NCBI GenBank assembly: GCA_016296045.1
Contig: JAEDKB010000007.1
Span: 1 to 21,562, forward strand
Length of the DNA: 21,562 nt
DNA from: Oscillospiraceae bacterium
GTDB taxonomy: Bacteria; Bacillota; Clostridia; Oscillospirales; Oscillospiraceae
Direction of reading: 5' to 3'
The notes under the pieces were generated by a model. The model was given only the letters and a program-made list of their open reading frames with translations. It made no database searches and was not told the origin of the DNA. Position 1 is the stretch's first letter. Every line of letters begins with the position of its first letter. The position numbers were made by a program, and so were the translations under genes. This document shows positions 1 to 6,209 of the stretch, one piece after another.

Positions 1-183
1 TGGTCAGGGAAATGACGGCGATCTTTTTCGATTTTATTCAATGATTTTCAAGCTGTCGGAAAAGCTATATTTATCGGATTTGACCTCTCAAGAAAAATTA
101 TTTTCCAAACCGAAAGACTTTTTTGCAGTTTTGAGATTTTCGCACAATTCCCCTGCAAAAAAGGAATTTTTATGAAAAAACAG

Positions 184-212
184 TTGACAAAGCTTGGTTT
201 TCCAAGTAAAAT
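184..212 (+). promoter_or_regulatory. Sigma-A type promoter of rpsF-ssb-rpsR
   Basis: A perfect -35 box TTGACA (184-189) is followed after exactly 17 bases by TAAAAT (207-212). This predicts a start near 219 and a leader of about 75 bases before rpsF. The spacer holds an inverted repeat, CTTGG-TTTT-CCAAG (193-206), which fills it up to the -10 box and could be a protein site or chance. Upstream of this promoter (1-183) I see only AT-rich sequence with no convincing gene on either strand. Confidence 0.85.
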
Positions 213-218
213 AGATAA

Positions 219-263
219 GCCTGTGAAACGCAGGCAGTCCTTGCCGCCGGCGCGATCGGCGGC
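219..263 (+). promoter_or_regulatory. Structured 5' leader of the rpsF mRNA, candidate S6:S18 autoregulatory element
   Basis: Two hairpins lie between the predicted transcription start and the ribosome binding site. The first is GCCTG/CAGGC (219-223/231-235, 7-base loop), at the very 5' end. The second is a 7-bp GC stem, GCCGCCG/CGGCGGC (243-249/257-263), with a 7-base loop. It is known that in many bacteria an S6:S18 complex binds a CCG-containing structure in the rpsF leader that mimics its 16S rRNA site. The CCG-rich second hairpin is a candidate for that role here. The link is inferred, since I cannot fold it or compare it with the published consensus. Confidence 0.4.
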
Positions 264-292
264 CAAAAGTCCAAAAGGAGGTGCACACAACA

Positions 293-589
293 ATGGCTAA
301 GATTTCCGGCAAGTATGAGATCGTCTATATCATCGACCCCGCTAAGGGTGAAGAGGGTATCGCCGCTCTCGTGGAAAAGTTCAAGGCGATGGTTGAGGCA
401 GAAGGTACTCTTACCGGTATCGAGGAATGGGGCAAGCGCCGTCTGGCCTATCCCATCAACGATCTGCCCGAAGGCTACTATGTCCTCATGACCTGCGAAT
501 GCAAGCCCGAGCTCCCCGCTGAGCTGGACCGCGTGTTCAAGATCACGGAAGGCATTATGCGTTCCATTATCGTCGCAGTCGAAGAGTAA
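293..589 (+). CDS. rpsF: 30S ribosomal protein S6
   Basis: This is S6, which binds the platform of the small ribosomal subunit as a heterodimer with S18. The 98-residue product has the usual length and begins MAKISGKYEIVYIID. It contains the conserved run EEWGKRRLAYPIND and ends in an acidic tail, as S6 does. The start is ATG at 293, because AAAAGGAGG (273-281) lies a normal distance upstream; a GTG at 281 overlaps that ribosome binding site and is rejected. It is the first gene of the classical rpsF-ssb-rpsR operon, with ssb 11 bases downstream. Transcription should come from the promoter at 184-212, possibly modulated by the leader structure. The assignment is secure. Confidence 0.98.
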   Translation: MAKISGKYEIVYIIDPAKGEEGIAALVEKFKAMVEAEGTLTGIEEWGKRRLAYPINDLPEGYYVLMTCECKPELPAELDRVFKITEGIMRSIIVAVEE

Positions 590-600
590 GGAGACCGATC

Positions 601-1056
601 ATGCTGAACCACATCGTTCTTATGGGTCGTCTTACCCGTGACCCCGAGCTTCGTCGGACCGGTTCCGGCGTGGCAGTGGCCACCTTCTCGATCGCTGTAG
701 ACCGCGATTTCGCAAACAGCTCTACCGGCGAGAGAGAAACGGATTTCATCGACATCGTTGCCTGGCGCAATACCGCTGAATTCGTCAGCAAGTATTTTGC
801 CAAGGGCCGCATGGCGGTGGTTTCCGGTCGTCTCCAGATTCGTTCCTGGACCGACAAAGAGGGCAACAAGCGCCGCAGCGCAGAGGTTATCGCCGATAAC
901 GTCTATTTCGGTGACTCCAAGCGTGAAAACACGGATGGCTATTCCGGCTATGGCGCAGCGCCGGCTCCCGCAGCAGGCTACTCTGCTCCCGCAGCACCCG
1001 CTCCTGTCTCCGATTTCTCCATGATCGAGGATGACGACAGTCAGTTGCCCTTCTGA
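601..1056 (+). CDS. ssb: Single-stranded DNA-binding protein
   Basis: SSB coats single-stranded DNA during replication, repair and recombination, and recruits partner proteins through its C-terminal tip. The 151-residue protein opens with the OB-fold signature MLNHIVLMGRLTRDPELR, and the OB fold covers about residues 1-108 (TDFIDIVAWRNTAEF, GRLQIRSWTDKEGNKR). A Gly/Ala/Pro-rich flexible linker spans about 113-140. The C terminus is the canonical acidic tip DDDSQLPF. The ribosome binding site AAGGAG begins at 588, overlapping the rpsF stop, and rpsR follows 46 bases after the stop. Its place between rpsF and rpsR marks it as the housekeeping replicative SSB rather than a plasmid or competence paralogue. 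Confidence 0.98.
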   Translation: MLNHIVLMGRLTRDPELRRTGSGVAVATFSIAVDRDFANSSTGERETDFIDIVAWRNTAEFVSKYFAKGRMAVVSGRLQIRSWTDKEGNKRRSAEVIADNVYFGDSKRENTDGYSGYGAAPAPAAGYSAPAAPAPVSDFSMIEDDDSQLPF

Positions 1057-1102
1057 AAAAACGCTTTTCCACTTGAGTATTTGAAGAAGGAGGATTTCAT
1101 TC

Positions 1103-1339
1103 ATGGCTATGAACGAGAAGGCTCGTCCGCGCAAGCGCAAGAAGGTATGTAACTTCTGCGTCGATAAGGTTACGAGCATTGATTTCAAGGATTCCGCCAA
1201 GCTCCGCCGCTATACTTCCGAGCGCGGCAAGATCCTGCCCCGCCGTACTACCGGCACCTGCGCTGCTCATCAGCGTCAGCTTACCGTTGCGATCAAGCGC
1301 GCACGCATGATCGCCCTGCTGCCCTACGTAGCAGACTAA
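1103..1339 (+). CDS. rpsR: 30S ribosomal protein S18, zinc-binding (C+) type
   Basis: S18 pairs with S6 on the platform of the 30S subunit. The 78-residue protein has the conserved core [15 protein letters not shown] followed by TG and the C-terminal run [13 protein letters not shown]. It carries CNFC near residues 16-19 and a CAAH motif after the core, a plausible Cys3His zinc site. Many Bacillota S18 proteins, including the B. subtilis one, lack these cysteines, so this is a C+ variant. The start ATG is set by AAGAAGGAGG (1084-1093). A strong terminator begins 11 bases after the stop. The assignment is secure; zinc binding is inferred from the motif. Confidence 0.97.
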   Translation: MAMNEKARPRKRKKVCNFCVDKVTSIDFKDSAKLRRYTSERGKILPRRTTGTCAAHQRQLTVAIKRARMIALLPYVAD

Positions 1340-1347
1340 TTATGTGA

Positions 1348-1390
1348 ACAAACCGCCCTGTGGAGCACTCCACAGGGCGGTTTTTCTATG
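1348..1390. repeat. 43-bp direct repeat containing a terminator, copy 1
   Basis: This segment matches 1854-1896 at 40 of 43 positions, in the same orientation. The differences are one base before the stem (C at 1353, T at 1859) and the two central loop bases (CA at 1366-1367, TG at 1872-1873). Identity continues past the hairpin into TTTTTCTATG. The two copies bracket the XRE and small-protein cassette, and the stop codon of the XRE gene (1386-1388, minus strand) lies inside this copy. Confidence 0.9.
1351..1386 (+). terminator. Intrinsic terminator after rpsR, also placed to serve the XRE gene
   Basis: A 15-base arm at 1351-1365 (AACCGCCCTGTGGAG) is exactly complementary to 1368-1382 and is followed by a T run, giving a very stable hairpin with a minimal loop. 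It sits 11 bases after the rpsR stop. On the minus strand the same hairpin follows the XRE gene and is trailed by a weaker T-rich tail, so it may act in both directions between these convergent genes. Confidence 0.92.
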
Positions 1391-1589
1391 ATTTCCGATC
1401 CGTCCGTCCGACCAAATAATCCAGACTGACATGATACAGCTCTGCAAGCCGGACAGCAAGCTCCAGCGGCAAAGCCCGTTCACCGCGTTCATATTTTGAA
1501 TACAGCGACTGATCGCACAAAAGATATTCCGCAACTTTTTTCTGCGTCCAGTCCCGATCTTCCCTTAAATCACGAATTCTCAGCTTCAT
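1386..1589 (-). CDS. Small XRE-family (Cro/C1-type) transcriptional regulator
   Basis: This is a 67-residue protein consisting of essentially one helix-turn-helix domain. It begins MKLRIRDLREDRDWTQKKVA, and the recognition region follows as QSLYSKYERGERALP and LAELYHVSLDYLVGRTD, all typical of XRE/HTH_3 repressors. The start at 1589 is chosen because AGGGTGAT lies just upstream; an upstream ATG at 1637 would place the start inside the operator. The gene is divergent from the 57-residue protein at 1681, with a pair of palindromes between them. The likely role is autoregulation and control of that neighbour. The gene ends inside the repeated terminator. The family call is strong; the regulatory circuit is inferred from layout. 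A phage-type repressor remnant is possible but no phage genes are nearby. Confidence 0.9.
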   Translation of the reverse strand: MKLRIRDLREDRDWTQKKVAEYLLCDQSLYSKYERGERALPLELAVRLAELYHVSLDYLVGRTDRKS

Positions 1590-1610
1590 TGTATCACCCT
1601 GTACATCATA

Positions 1611-1633
1611 CAATAGTACAATATGTACTATTG
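1611..1633. promoter_or_regulatory. Operator palindrome 1 of the XRE cassette
   Basis: This is a perfect inverted repeat: CAATAGTAC, then the 5-base spacer AATAT, then GTACTATTG. Its core, TAGTAC-N5-GTACTA, has the same geometry as the second palindrome at 1639-1655. Its right end overlaps the -35 box of the plus-strand promoter, and its left end abuts a possible minus-strand -10 box (TATGAT, reading 1610-1605). A repressor bound here could block both genes. Confidence 0.75.
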
Positions 1634-1659
1634 ACATTTAGGACTATTTGTCCTATTAT
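1631..1659 (+). promoter_or_regulatory. Promoter of the 57-residue protein gene
   Basis: A perfect TTGACA (1631-1636) is separated by exactly 17 bases from TATTAT (1654-1659). Operator 1 overlaps the -35 box, and operator 2 fills the spacer and touches the -10 box. This is a strong promoter laid out to be fully repressible. Confidence 0.85.
1639..1655. promoter_or_regulatory. Operator palindrome 2 of the XRE cassette
   Basis: This is a perfect inverted repeat, TAGGAC-TATTT-GTCCTA. Half-site length and 5-base spacing match the core of operator 1, with one changed base per half-site (TAGTAC against TAGGAC). The centres are 25 bases apart. It lies between the -35 and -10 boxes of the plus-strand promoter, as expected for a repressor site. 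Confidence 0.75.
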
Positions 1660-1680
1660 GAAACAGAGGTGGTGATAACA

Positions 1681-1854
1681 ATGCCGGATTATAAAGAACT
1701 GTATCTTTCTCTTTTTCGCGCAACGGAACGGGCCATTTCTGCTTTGATTGAAGCACAGCGGGCTGCGGAAGAAGCATTTATCAATAGCACAGACACAATG
1801 ACAACGAGGGAAACGAACGAAAAAGATTCTTCGTCACTTCGTTCCTCAGAATGA
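1681..1854 (+). CDS. 57-residue small protein of unknown function, divergent from an XRE regulator
   Basis: The function is not known. The product starts MPDYKELYLSLFRATERAIS and continues as an alanine- and glutamate-rich stretch that looks like one amphipathic helix (residues about 4-35). A polar tail follows. From memory, short proteins starting with a similar MPDYK motif recur in Clostridia; I cannot search to confirm this. The start at 1681 is set by GAGGTGGTG (1666-1674) and lies downstream of a consensus promoter with two operators. The last nine residues (DSSSLRSSE) and the stop are encoded exactly by the repeat-like sequence at 1825-1855, so the native C terminus may have been replaced. 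There is no signal peptide, membrane segment or cysteine. Strong control signals argue that it is a real gene. Confidence 0.72.
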   Translation: MPDYKELYLSLFRATERAISALIEAQRAAEEAFINSTDTMTTRETNEKDSSSLRSSE

Positions 1855-1855
1855 C
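1825..1855. repeat. Short repeat-like element at the 3' end of the small-protein gene
   Basis: The 31-base stretch begins GATTCTTCG and ends CCTCAGAATGAC, with ATTCT/AGAAT as imperfect inverted ends. From memory it resembles a short interspersed repeat family seen in many bacterial genomes, whose reverse complement starts GTCATTCTGAGG. It forms codons 49-57 and the stop of the small gene. I saw no second copy in this window, so its repetitive nature rests on recognition and not on counting. Confidence 0.5.
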
Positions 1856-1896
1856 AAATCGCCCTGTGGAGTGCTCCACAGGGCGGTTTTTCTATG
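1854..1896. repeat. 43-bp direct repeat containing a terminator, copy 2
   Basis: This copy matches 1348-1390 at 40 of 43 positions. Its central loop bases (TG) are the reverse complement of those in copy 1 (CA), so the hairpin core reads as if inverted while the flanks stay in direct orientation. It marks the right edge of the XRE cassette. Confidence 0.9.
1860..1893 (+). terminator. Intrinsic terminator after the small-protein gene
   Basis: The hairpin CGCCCTGTGGAG/CTCCACAGGGCG is followed by a T run and starts 6 bases after the stop of the 57-residue gene. It lies between convergent genes (the small gene and the LRR-SLH gene). It shares its sequence with the rpsR terminator. Confidence 0.9.
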
Positions 1897-1928
1897 GTTG
1901 TTGATTGTTGATTCTTTTCAGCTTTGCA

Positions 1929-4895
1929 TCAACTCATCGGATCACTCTGCTCCACAAAATTCAGCAGGCGGCAGAGCATTGCCGCGATCTCCGCACGCGT
2001 TGCATTGCTCTGCGGTTCGATGGTCGTTGCGCTTGTTCCGTTGATGATTCCGGCACCGACCGCCCACGAAATTGCATCACGCGCATAGGAAGAGATCTGA
2101 TTTCTGTCTTTGTAGGCGGAAAGATTGCCGTTCGGCTTGCAGTCATAGCCGCAGAGCATGGCATACCGATAGAGGAAGGCGGCAAGCTGTTCCCGCGTCA
2201 CGGGATCGTTTGGCGAGAACGTCGTTTTGCTCGTGCCGTTGCACACGCCGCAAAGCTGCGCCCAGTATACCGCATCAAAAAACCAGTCATCATACCCTAC
2301 ATCCGTAAAGACCATCCGTTCGCCGTAACTTTCACGCCCGCTCAGATTGAAGAGCACCTGCACGACCATGGCGCGTGTTGTGGTGGCTTCCGGCTCAAAG
2401 GTCGTCTCGCCGGTACCGTTCATGAGATGATACCAAAAAACCTCGTGCACATATGGGAAATACCATGCGCTCTCCGACACATCGCGGAAGGGCGTTTTTT
2501 CCATATCCAGGAATTTACAGCCATGCTCCTTTGCGTAAGTTTCGGCATAGGTTCCGGTCGTGCCGTAGATCGTTGTGATATCCGGACAATGCAGCATATC
2601 CGGCGGAAGATATTCAATGCAAGGAGGAAGATAGAGATCATTGATGTAAATGCTTTCATACGGGCCTTCCTCAAAAATCGCACCGTCCTCCACAACCCGA
2701 ACATAGTCTCCGAGGATGATTCTGGTACTGCAAATACGGCAGGATTCCGCAATTCTGGTGACCGGCATTCCGGAAACGGAGGAAACCATTGGGTAAACAC
2801 TTGTCAGAAGAATCGCCGTCAGTTCTTCGCCGTCCACGCGGAAAACGCCGCCCGTCGTTAAAACATGACGACTGTCTGCATGATCATCAATTGTGATCAA
2901 ACGGCCTTCGTCCAAAAACTCCTTGTGCTTTTCAAAGCCGATGCATCTTGCCTTTAGGATCTGCGAGGCATTCGCCCTGCACCCTTCCGCAAGGGAGAAG
3001 TTCTCCGGCAAATAAAAGTAGCTCGGATTGCCGTTTATGAAGGTTTTGTCAATATACACTTCGTTGTCCGGCATAGAGATAAAGACCGGCAAAAAATTGG
3101 GATCAGCAGACGTAATTGCTAGATCGTCAATAAAGGTGATTGTATCCGGCAAAATGATCCCCTTGCAGCTTATTCGGTCCAAGCCCCAGCACTCAATCGC
3201 CGTGACCGGACAGCCGTCTACCGTTTCCGGCAAAACAAGAATCGAATCCAGTTTTTCCGGGACGCAGCCGACAATTGACGCATATTTTTTTGCGGGATTG
3301 ACACGATACCGAACGCCGTCAAGCTCTGTCTCATAGATTTTTGCCACCGGCTCGCCGGTCTGAACATCGACAAACTGTATTCCGGCATTCAGGCAATAAT
3401 CCAGAATCGGCGTATCGGTATAGCCGTAAACCGTCAGGTTTTCCGGTGCGTCATAGCCGAAGAGATAGTTTTCCATTTCCCGGAGGGTGCTCGGAAAGGT
3501 GATACTTTCCAACTGATCCGCTCTTCCAAATGCCCAACTGCCGAGAGATTCCAAGCCCTCCGGAAATACGATTTTCTTTGCCTTGATTCCGTAAAATGCA
3601 TGAGAGCCAACATATTTTACGCCGCCGAGGAAGGTGACCGACTGCGCATCCGTTCCGGCGAAAGCACTTCCCCCGATTTTCTCCAAGCCGGCAGGAAGCA
3701 CAATTTCATCCATTTTGGTTCCGTGGAACGTATCTGCCAAAAGAACCGTAACGCCTTCCGGAATGGTTCCGTCCAAAAGCGTCATTGCGTTTTCGCCCTC
3801 AGAGTAAAATGCTGCGAAACCGATTTTTTTCAGGTTTTTCGGCAGCTTTTCAATGGTTGCAGAGCACCCGAAAAAACAACGCTTTCCGATTTCTTCAATC
3901 GAGTCCGGCAGCACGAGGTGTGTCAGACCATATGCATTGACAAACGCGCTCGGCTGAAGCGCCTTGACCGGACAGCCGCCCAGCGTATCGGGCAGGGTCA
4001 GCTCTCCGGAGGCATAGCAGGAAATCACATACGCCTGACCGTCCACCGTCGTGTATTGAATTGCGCCTTCGGTATAGACGGGCTGCGTCAGCACATCATA
4101 GGGCAGTTCTTCAAACGAAACTGTTTGATGGTGCGGAAAACCGGCATAGTCGGAGCTTTTCCACACGCTCTCATGTGCATAAACAACGGTACCCCAATCA
4201 AAAGGAAAACCGCTGATTTTCACATCTTCAGACAAAATAACAACATCGGAAAAACAGTTGTCGGAAAAGCATATCGAGCCAAGAGACTTCACACTCGCGG
4301 GAATCATCAGTCTCCCCTGCGCCTCATTGCCCCAAAAAGCGCAGTCCTCAATGCGTTCGATTCCCTCCGGAAGATCAATGGATTTCAGCCTACAAAACTC
4401 AAAGCAGCTTTTTCCGATGGTCTTGAGCCCCTTCGGAAATTGAACGTTTTCTAAAGCGGTGCAGCAAAACGCCTCGTAGCCCAGCTCCTGAATTGTTGAG
4501 GGAAGCGTCACGCTTTTCAGGTTGATGCAATTTGAAAACGCCCGAGAGATCACTTTGGTTCCCTCTCCGACCGTAACGGATTCCAGCGTTTCATTTTCCG
4601 CAAACGCAGTCGTATTGAGCGTCTCGATTGTACCGGGCAGAATGACCTCCTTGATCGGAGCATTTTTAAATGCTCGGTTTGAAATGGAACGTACAGGAAT
4701 TCCTTCGATCTGTTCGGGAATCACAAGCTTTTCCGGAAGCGTTCCCTCATAGCCCGTAATCTCTATCTGCACCACCTGCAAATCGTTCGATTGCTTTGAA
4801 TAGAGAAAGCGGTAGCTGTCCTCCGCACCGACAGTCGGCAAGATGGGCAGCAGAATGGCAATTGCCAAGAGCAAGCTGCATATGCGTTTTTTCAT
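1929..4895 (-). CDS. Secreted BspA-like leucine-rich-repeat protein with C-terminal SLH domains
   Basis: This is a predicted cell-surface protein of 988 residues. It begins with a Sec signal peptide (MKKRICSLLLAIAILLPILP, likely cleaved near VGA/ED). Many LRR_5/BspA-type repeats follow, recognisable as IPEGVTVL, FPEGLESLGSWAFG and LPAGLEKIGGSAFAG style units around AF and CF turns, to about residue 780. Three SLH domains follow at about 802-850 (FRDVSESAWYFPYVHEV), 862-920 (FTDVGYDDWFFDAVYWA) and 925-982. SLH domains usually tether proteins to pyruvylated secondary cell-wall polymers. The start at 4895 is preferred over the ATG at 4916, because the purine-rich ribosome binding site AGAGGGGG lies between them. 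It has its own promoter at 4938-4966. Adhesion or host interaction is a family-level guess. Base composition looks more AT-rich than the housekeeping neighbours. Confidence 0.93.
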   Translation of the reverse strand: MKKRICSLLLAIAILLPILPTVGAEDSYRFLYSKQSNDLQVVQIEITGYEGTLPEKLVIPEQIEGIPVRSISNRAFKNAPIKEVILPGTIETLNTTAFAENETLESVTVGEGTKVISRAFSNCINLKSVTLPSTIQELGYEAFCCTALENVQFPKGLKTIGKSCFEFCRLKSIDLPEGIERIEDCAFWGNEAQGRLMIPASVKSLGSICFSDNCFSDVVILSEDVKISGFPFDWGTVVYAHESVWKSSDYAGFPHHQTVSFEELPYDVLTQPVYTEGAIQYTTVDGQAYVISCYASGELTLPDTLGGCPVKALQPSAFVNAYGLTHLVLPDSIEEIGKRCFFGCSATIEKLPKNLKKIGFAAFYSEGENAMTLLDGTIPEGVTVLLADTFHGTKMDEIVLPAGLEKIGGSAFAGTDAQSVTFLGGVKYVGSHAFYGIKAKKIVFPEGLESLGSWAFGRADQLESITFPSTLREMENYLFGYDAPENLTVYGYTDTPILDYCLNAGIQFVDVQTGEPVAKIYETELDGVRYRVNPAKKYASIVGCVPEKLDSILVLPETVDGCPVTAIECWGLDRISCKGIILPDTITFIDDLAITSADPNFLPVFISMPDNEVYIDKTFINGNPSYFYLPENFSLAEGCRANASQILKARCIGFEKHKEFLDEGRLITIDDHADSRHVLTTGGVFRVDGEELTAILLTSVYPMVSSVSGMPVTRIAESCRICSTRIILGDYVRVVEDGAIFEEGPYESIYINDLYLPPCIEYLPPDMLHCPDITTIYGTTGTYAETYAKEHGCKFLDMEKTPFRDVSESAWYFPYVHEVFWYHLMNGTGETTFEPEATTTRAMVVQVLFNLSGRESYGERMVFTDVGYDDWFFDAVYWAQLCGVCNGTSKTTFSPNDPVTREQLAAFLYRYAMLCGYDCKPNGNLSAYKDRNQISSYARDAISWAVGAGIINGTSATTIEPQSNATRAEIAAMLCRLLNFVEQSDPMS

Positions 4896-4937
4896 AAAGG
4901 TGCCCCCTCTGCGCATGATTCTACTAAAGTCAAATAC

Positions 4938-4966
4938 ATTATATCCGTATTTTCTACAATAGTCAA
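4938..4966 (-). promoter_or_regulatory. Promoter of the LRR-SLH gene
   Basis: On the minus strand, TTGACT (plus-strand 4961-4966) and a perfect TATAAT (plus-strand 4938-4943) are separated by exactly 17 bases, about 40 bases upstream of the start at 4895. The LRR-SLH gene therefore appears to be transcribed independently of the operon that ends just upstream. Confidence 0.87.
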
Positions 4967-4970
4967 CAAC

Positions 4971-5036
4971 AAAACTGCGGAAAACGCCGTTTCTCCGCTC
5001 CGATCATCGGAGCAAAACGGTATTTCCCGCAGTTTT
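4971..5036 (-). terminator. Long hairpin terminator ending the mnmA-acyltransferase operon
   Basis: The outer arms AAAACTGCGG (4971-4980) and CCGCAGTTTT (5027-5036) enclose further pairing (CCGTTT/AAACGG) and an apical palindrome, GCTCCGATCATCGGAGC. In the minus-strand direction it starts 9 bases after the acyltransferase stop and is followed by TTTTGTTGTT. It separates that gene from the LRR-SLH promoter. Confidence 0.8.
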
Positions 5037-5045
5037 TTATTTACA

Positions 5046-6185
5046 TCAGCCTTTCCCCAGCAGCTTATCCATCGGTTTTTTCACCGTTCTGACCACCCAT
5101 GCGCTGAATTTTCGGACATTCAGCAGGCGGAATACCTGCAACCGAACAAAATCGACTGCGCCGCAGAAAAGAAACAGCAGCACGGAATACACCAGAATAC
5201 ACGTCAGCAGCCCGATAAAGGAAATGTCGCTGAAGCGCAGGAAGAAATGATCCAGAAATCTGGCAGAAAAGGACGGATGCACATGAATCAGATAGATTCC
5301 GAACGTCGTTGCAGAAACCGTTGTCAGCAGCTTTTTCCCGTGCCGAACCTCCACCTGAGAGAAAAACAGGAACAGCGCGACCGCTCCGAGCACAACTGTC
5401 GGGGACAGATAGGAGTAAAACATCAGACGTTTCTGCACTTCCCGTCCGAGCAACAGATTCGTAGCAAGATTGATCAGATGCATACTGCCCCATGTCAAAA
5501 GCGTACAGACAGCGAAGCAGGCGAGCGCCTTCCGTTTTCCGCTCCGGCCGAGAGGGATCTCAAAGCGGCGCAGGTAGGCACCCGTACAATACAGCGCCAT
5601 CAGCCACATCGGAGAATAGCCTCCGGCGGTGGAAAACGCGTAGGCCGCAAGCGTGTCGCTGAGCCAGCCGCCGATACAGAAAAACACGAACAGCAGCAAC
5701 AGCAGAATTTGATACTGCCGTTTGGAAAGCCGCTCCAGAAGCGGATTGATAAACGGCAAAAAGGCAAACAGGAAGAAATACGCGGAAAAATACCAGTAAC
5801 GATTGCTCGTCACGGGAAGCAGCAGAGAAATGATCTGCCGCCAGGATAAGTCTCCGCTGCCGCCAAATATCCGATCGACGGCAAAAATGCCGACGGAATA
5901 GAGGAACACCTGAAGCCACAGCTCGATCATCCGTTCCCATCGATGCGTTGCCCGGATGCAGACATAGCCGCTTGTCAGCGCGTAGAGATTCGCCGAGCCG
6001 TAGCAGGCGGCAGTCAGAAACCAGAGAATACTGTTTTGGACGGTATGCTCCGGCGCACATTTCCCCGCGCCGCCCAGACCGAGACAATGCAGAACGATAA
6101 TCAGGAACATCGAAACGATCCGCAATAATTCAATTCCGAGATTTCTTTCTTTTACGCCGACGCTCTGATTTGGTCTGTTTGTCAT
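5046..6185 (-). CDS. Acyltransferase-3 family integral membrane protein
   Basis: The 379-residue polytopic membrane protein has about ten hydrophobic segments. It starts with the family hallmark RNLGIELLRIVSMFLIIVLH (about residues 15-34), which holds the conserved histidine. A second conserved region, GIYLIHVHP, lies near residue 295. Members transfer acyl groups, often acetyl, to sugars of exopolysaccharide, peptidoglycan or teichoic acids at the membrane; the substrate here is unknown. AGGAG sits 8 bases before the ATG. The stop of the SPFH gene lies 24 bases upstream, so the gene is probably the last of the mnmA operon and is closed by the hairpin at 4971-5036. The family call is confident, the substrate is not. 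Confidence 0.92.
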   Translation of the reverse strand: MTNRPNQSVGVKERNLGIELLRIVSMFLIIVLHCLGLGGAGKCAPEHTVQNSILWFLTAACYGSANLYALTSGYVCIRATHRWERMIELWLQVFLYSVGIFAVDRIFGGSGDLSWRQIISLLLPVTSNRYWYFSAYFFLFAFLPFINPLLERLSKRQYQILLLLLFVFFCIGGWLSDTLAAYAFSTAGGYSPMWLMALYCTGAYLRRFEIPLGRSGKRKALACFAVCTLLTWGSMHLINLATNLLLGREVQKRLMFYSYLSPTVVLGAVALFLFFSQVEVRHGKKLLTTVSATTFGIYLIHVHPSFSARFLDHFFLRFSDISFIGLLTCILVYSVLLFLFCGAVDFVRLQVFRLLNVRKFSAWVVRTVKKPMDKLLGKG

Positions 6186-6209
6186 TTCGGCTTCTCCTGT
6201 TTTATTTTT

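Noticed and set aside
48..312. Short minus-strand frames upstream of rpsF
   Set aside because: They overlap the rpsF promoter and leader, have no ribosome binding site and no protein-like composition.
1386..1854. Toxin-antitoxin reading of the XRE and 57-residue pair
   Set aside because: The genes are divergent and not in one operon, and the small protein shows no toxin fold, so the label would be a guess.
1905..2861. Open frame of 318 codons on the plus strand opposite the SLH region
   Set aside because: The minus strand encodes three clear SLH domains here; the plus-strand product is basic, cysteine-rich and unlike any known family.
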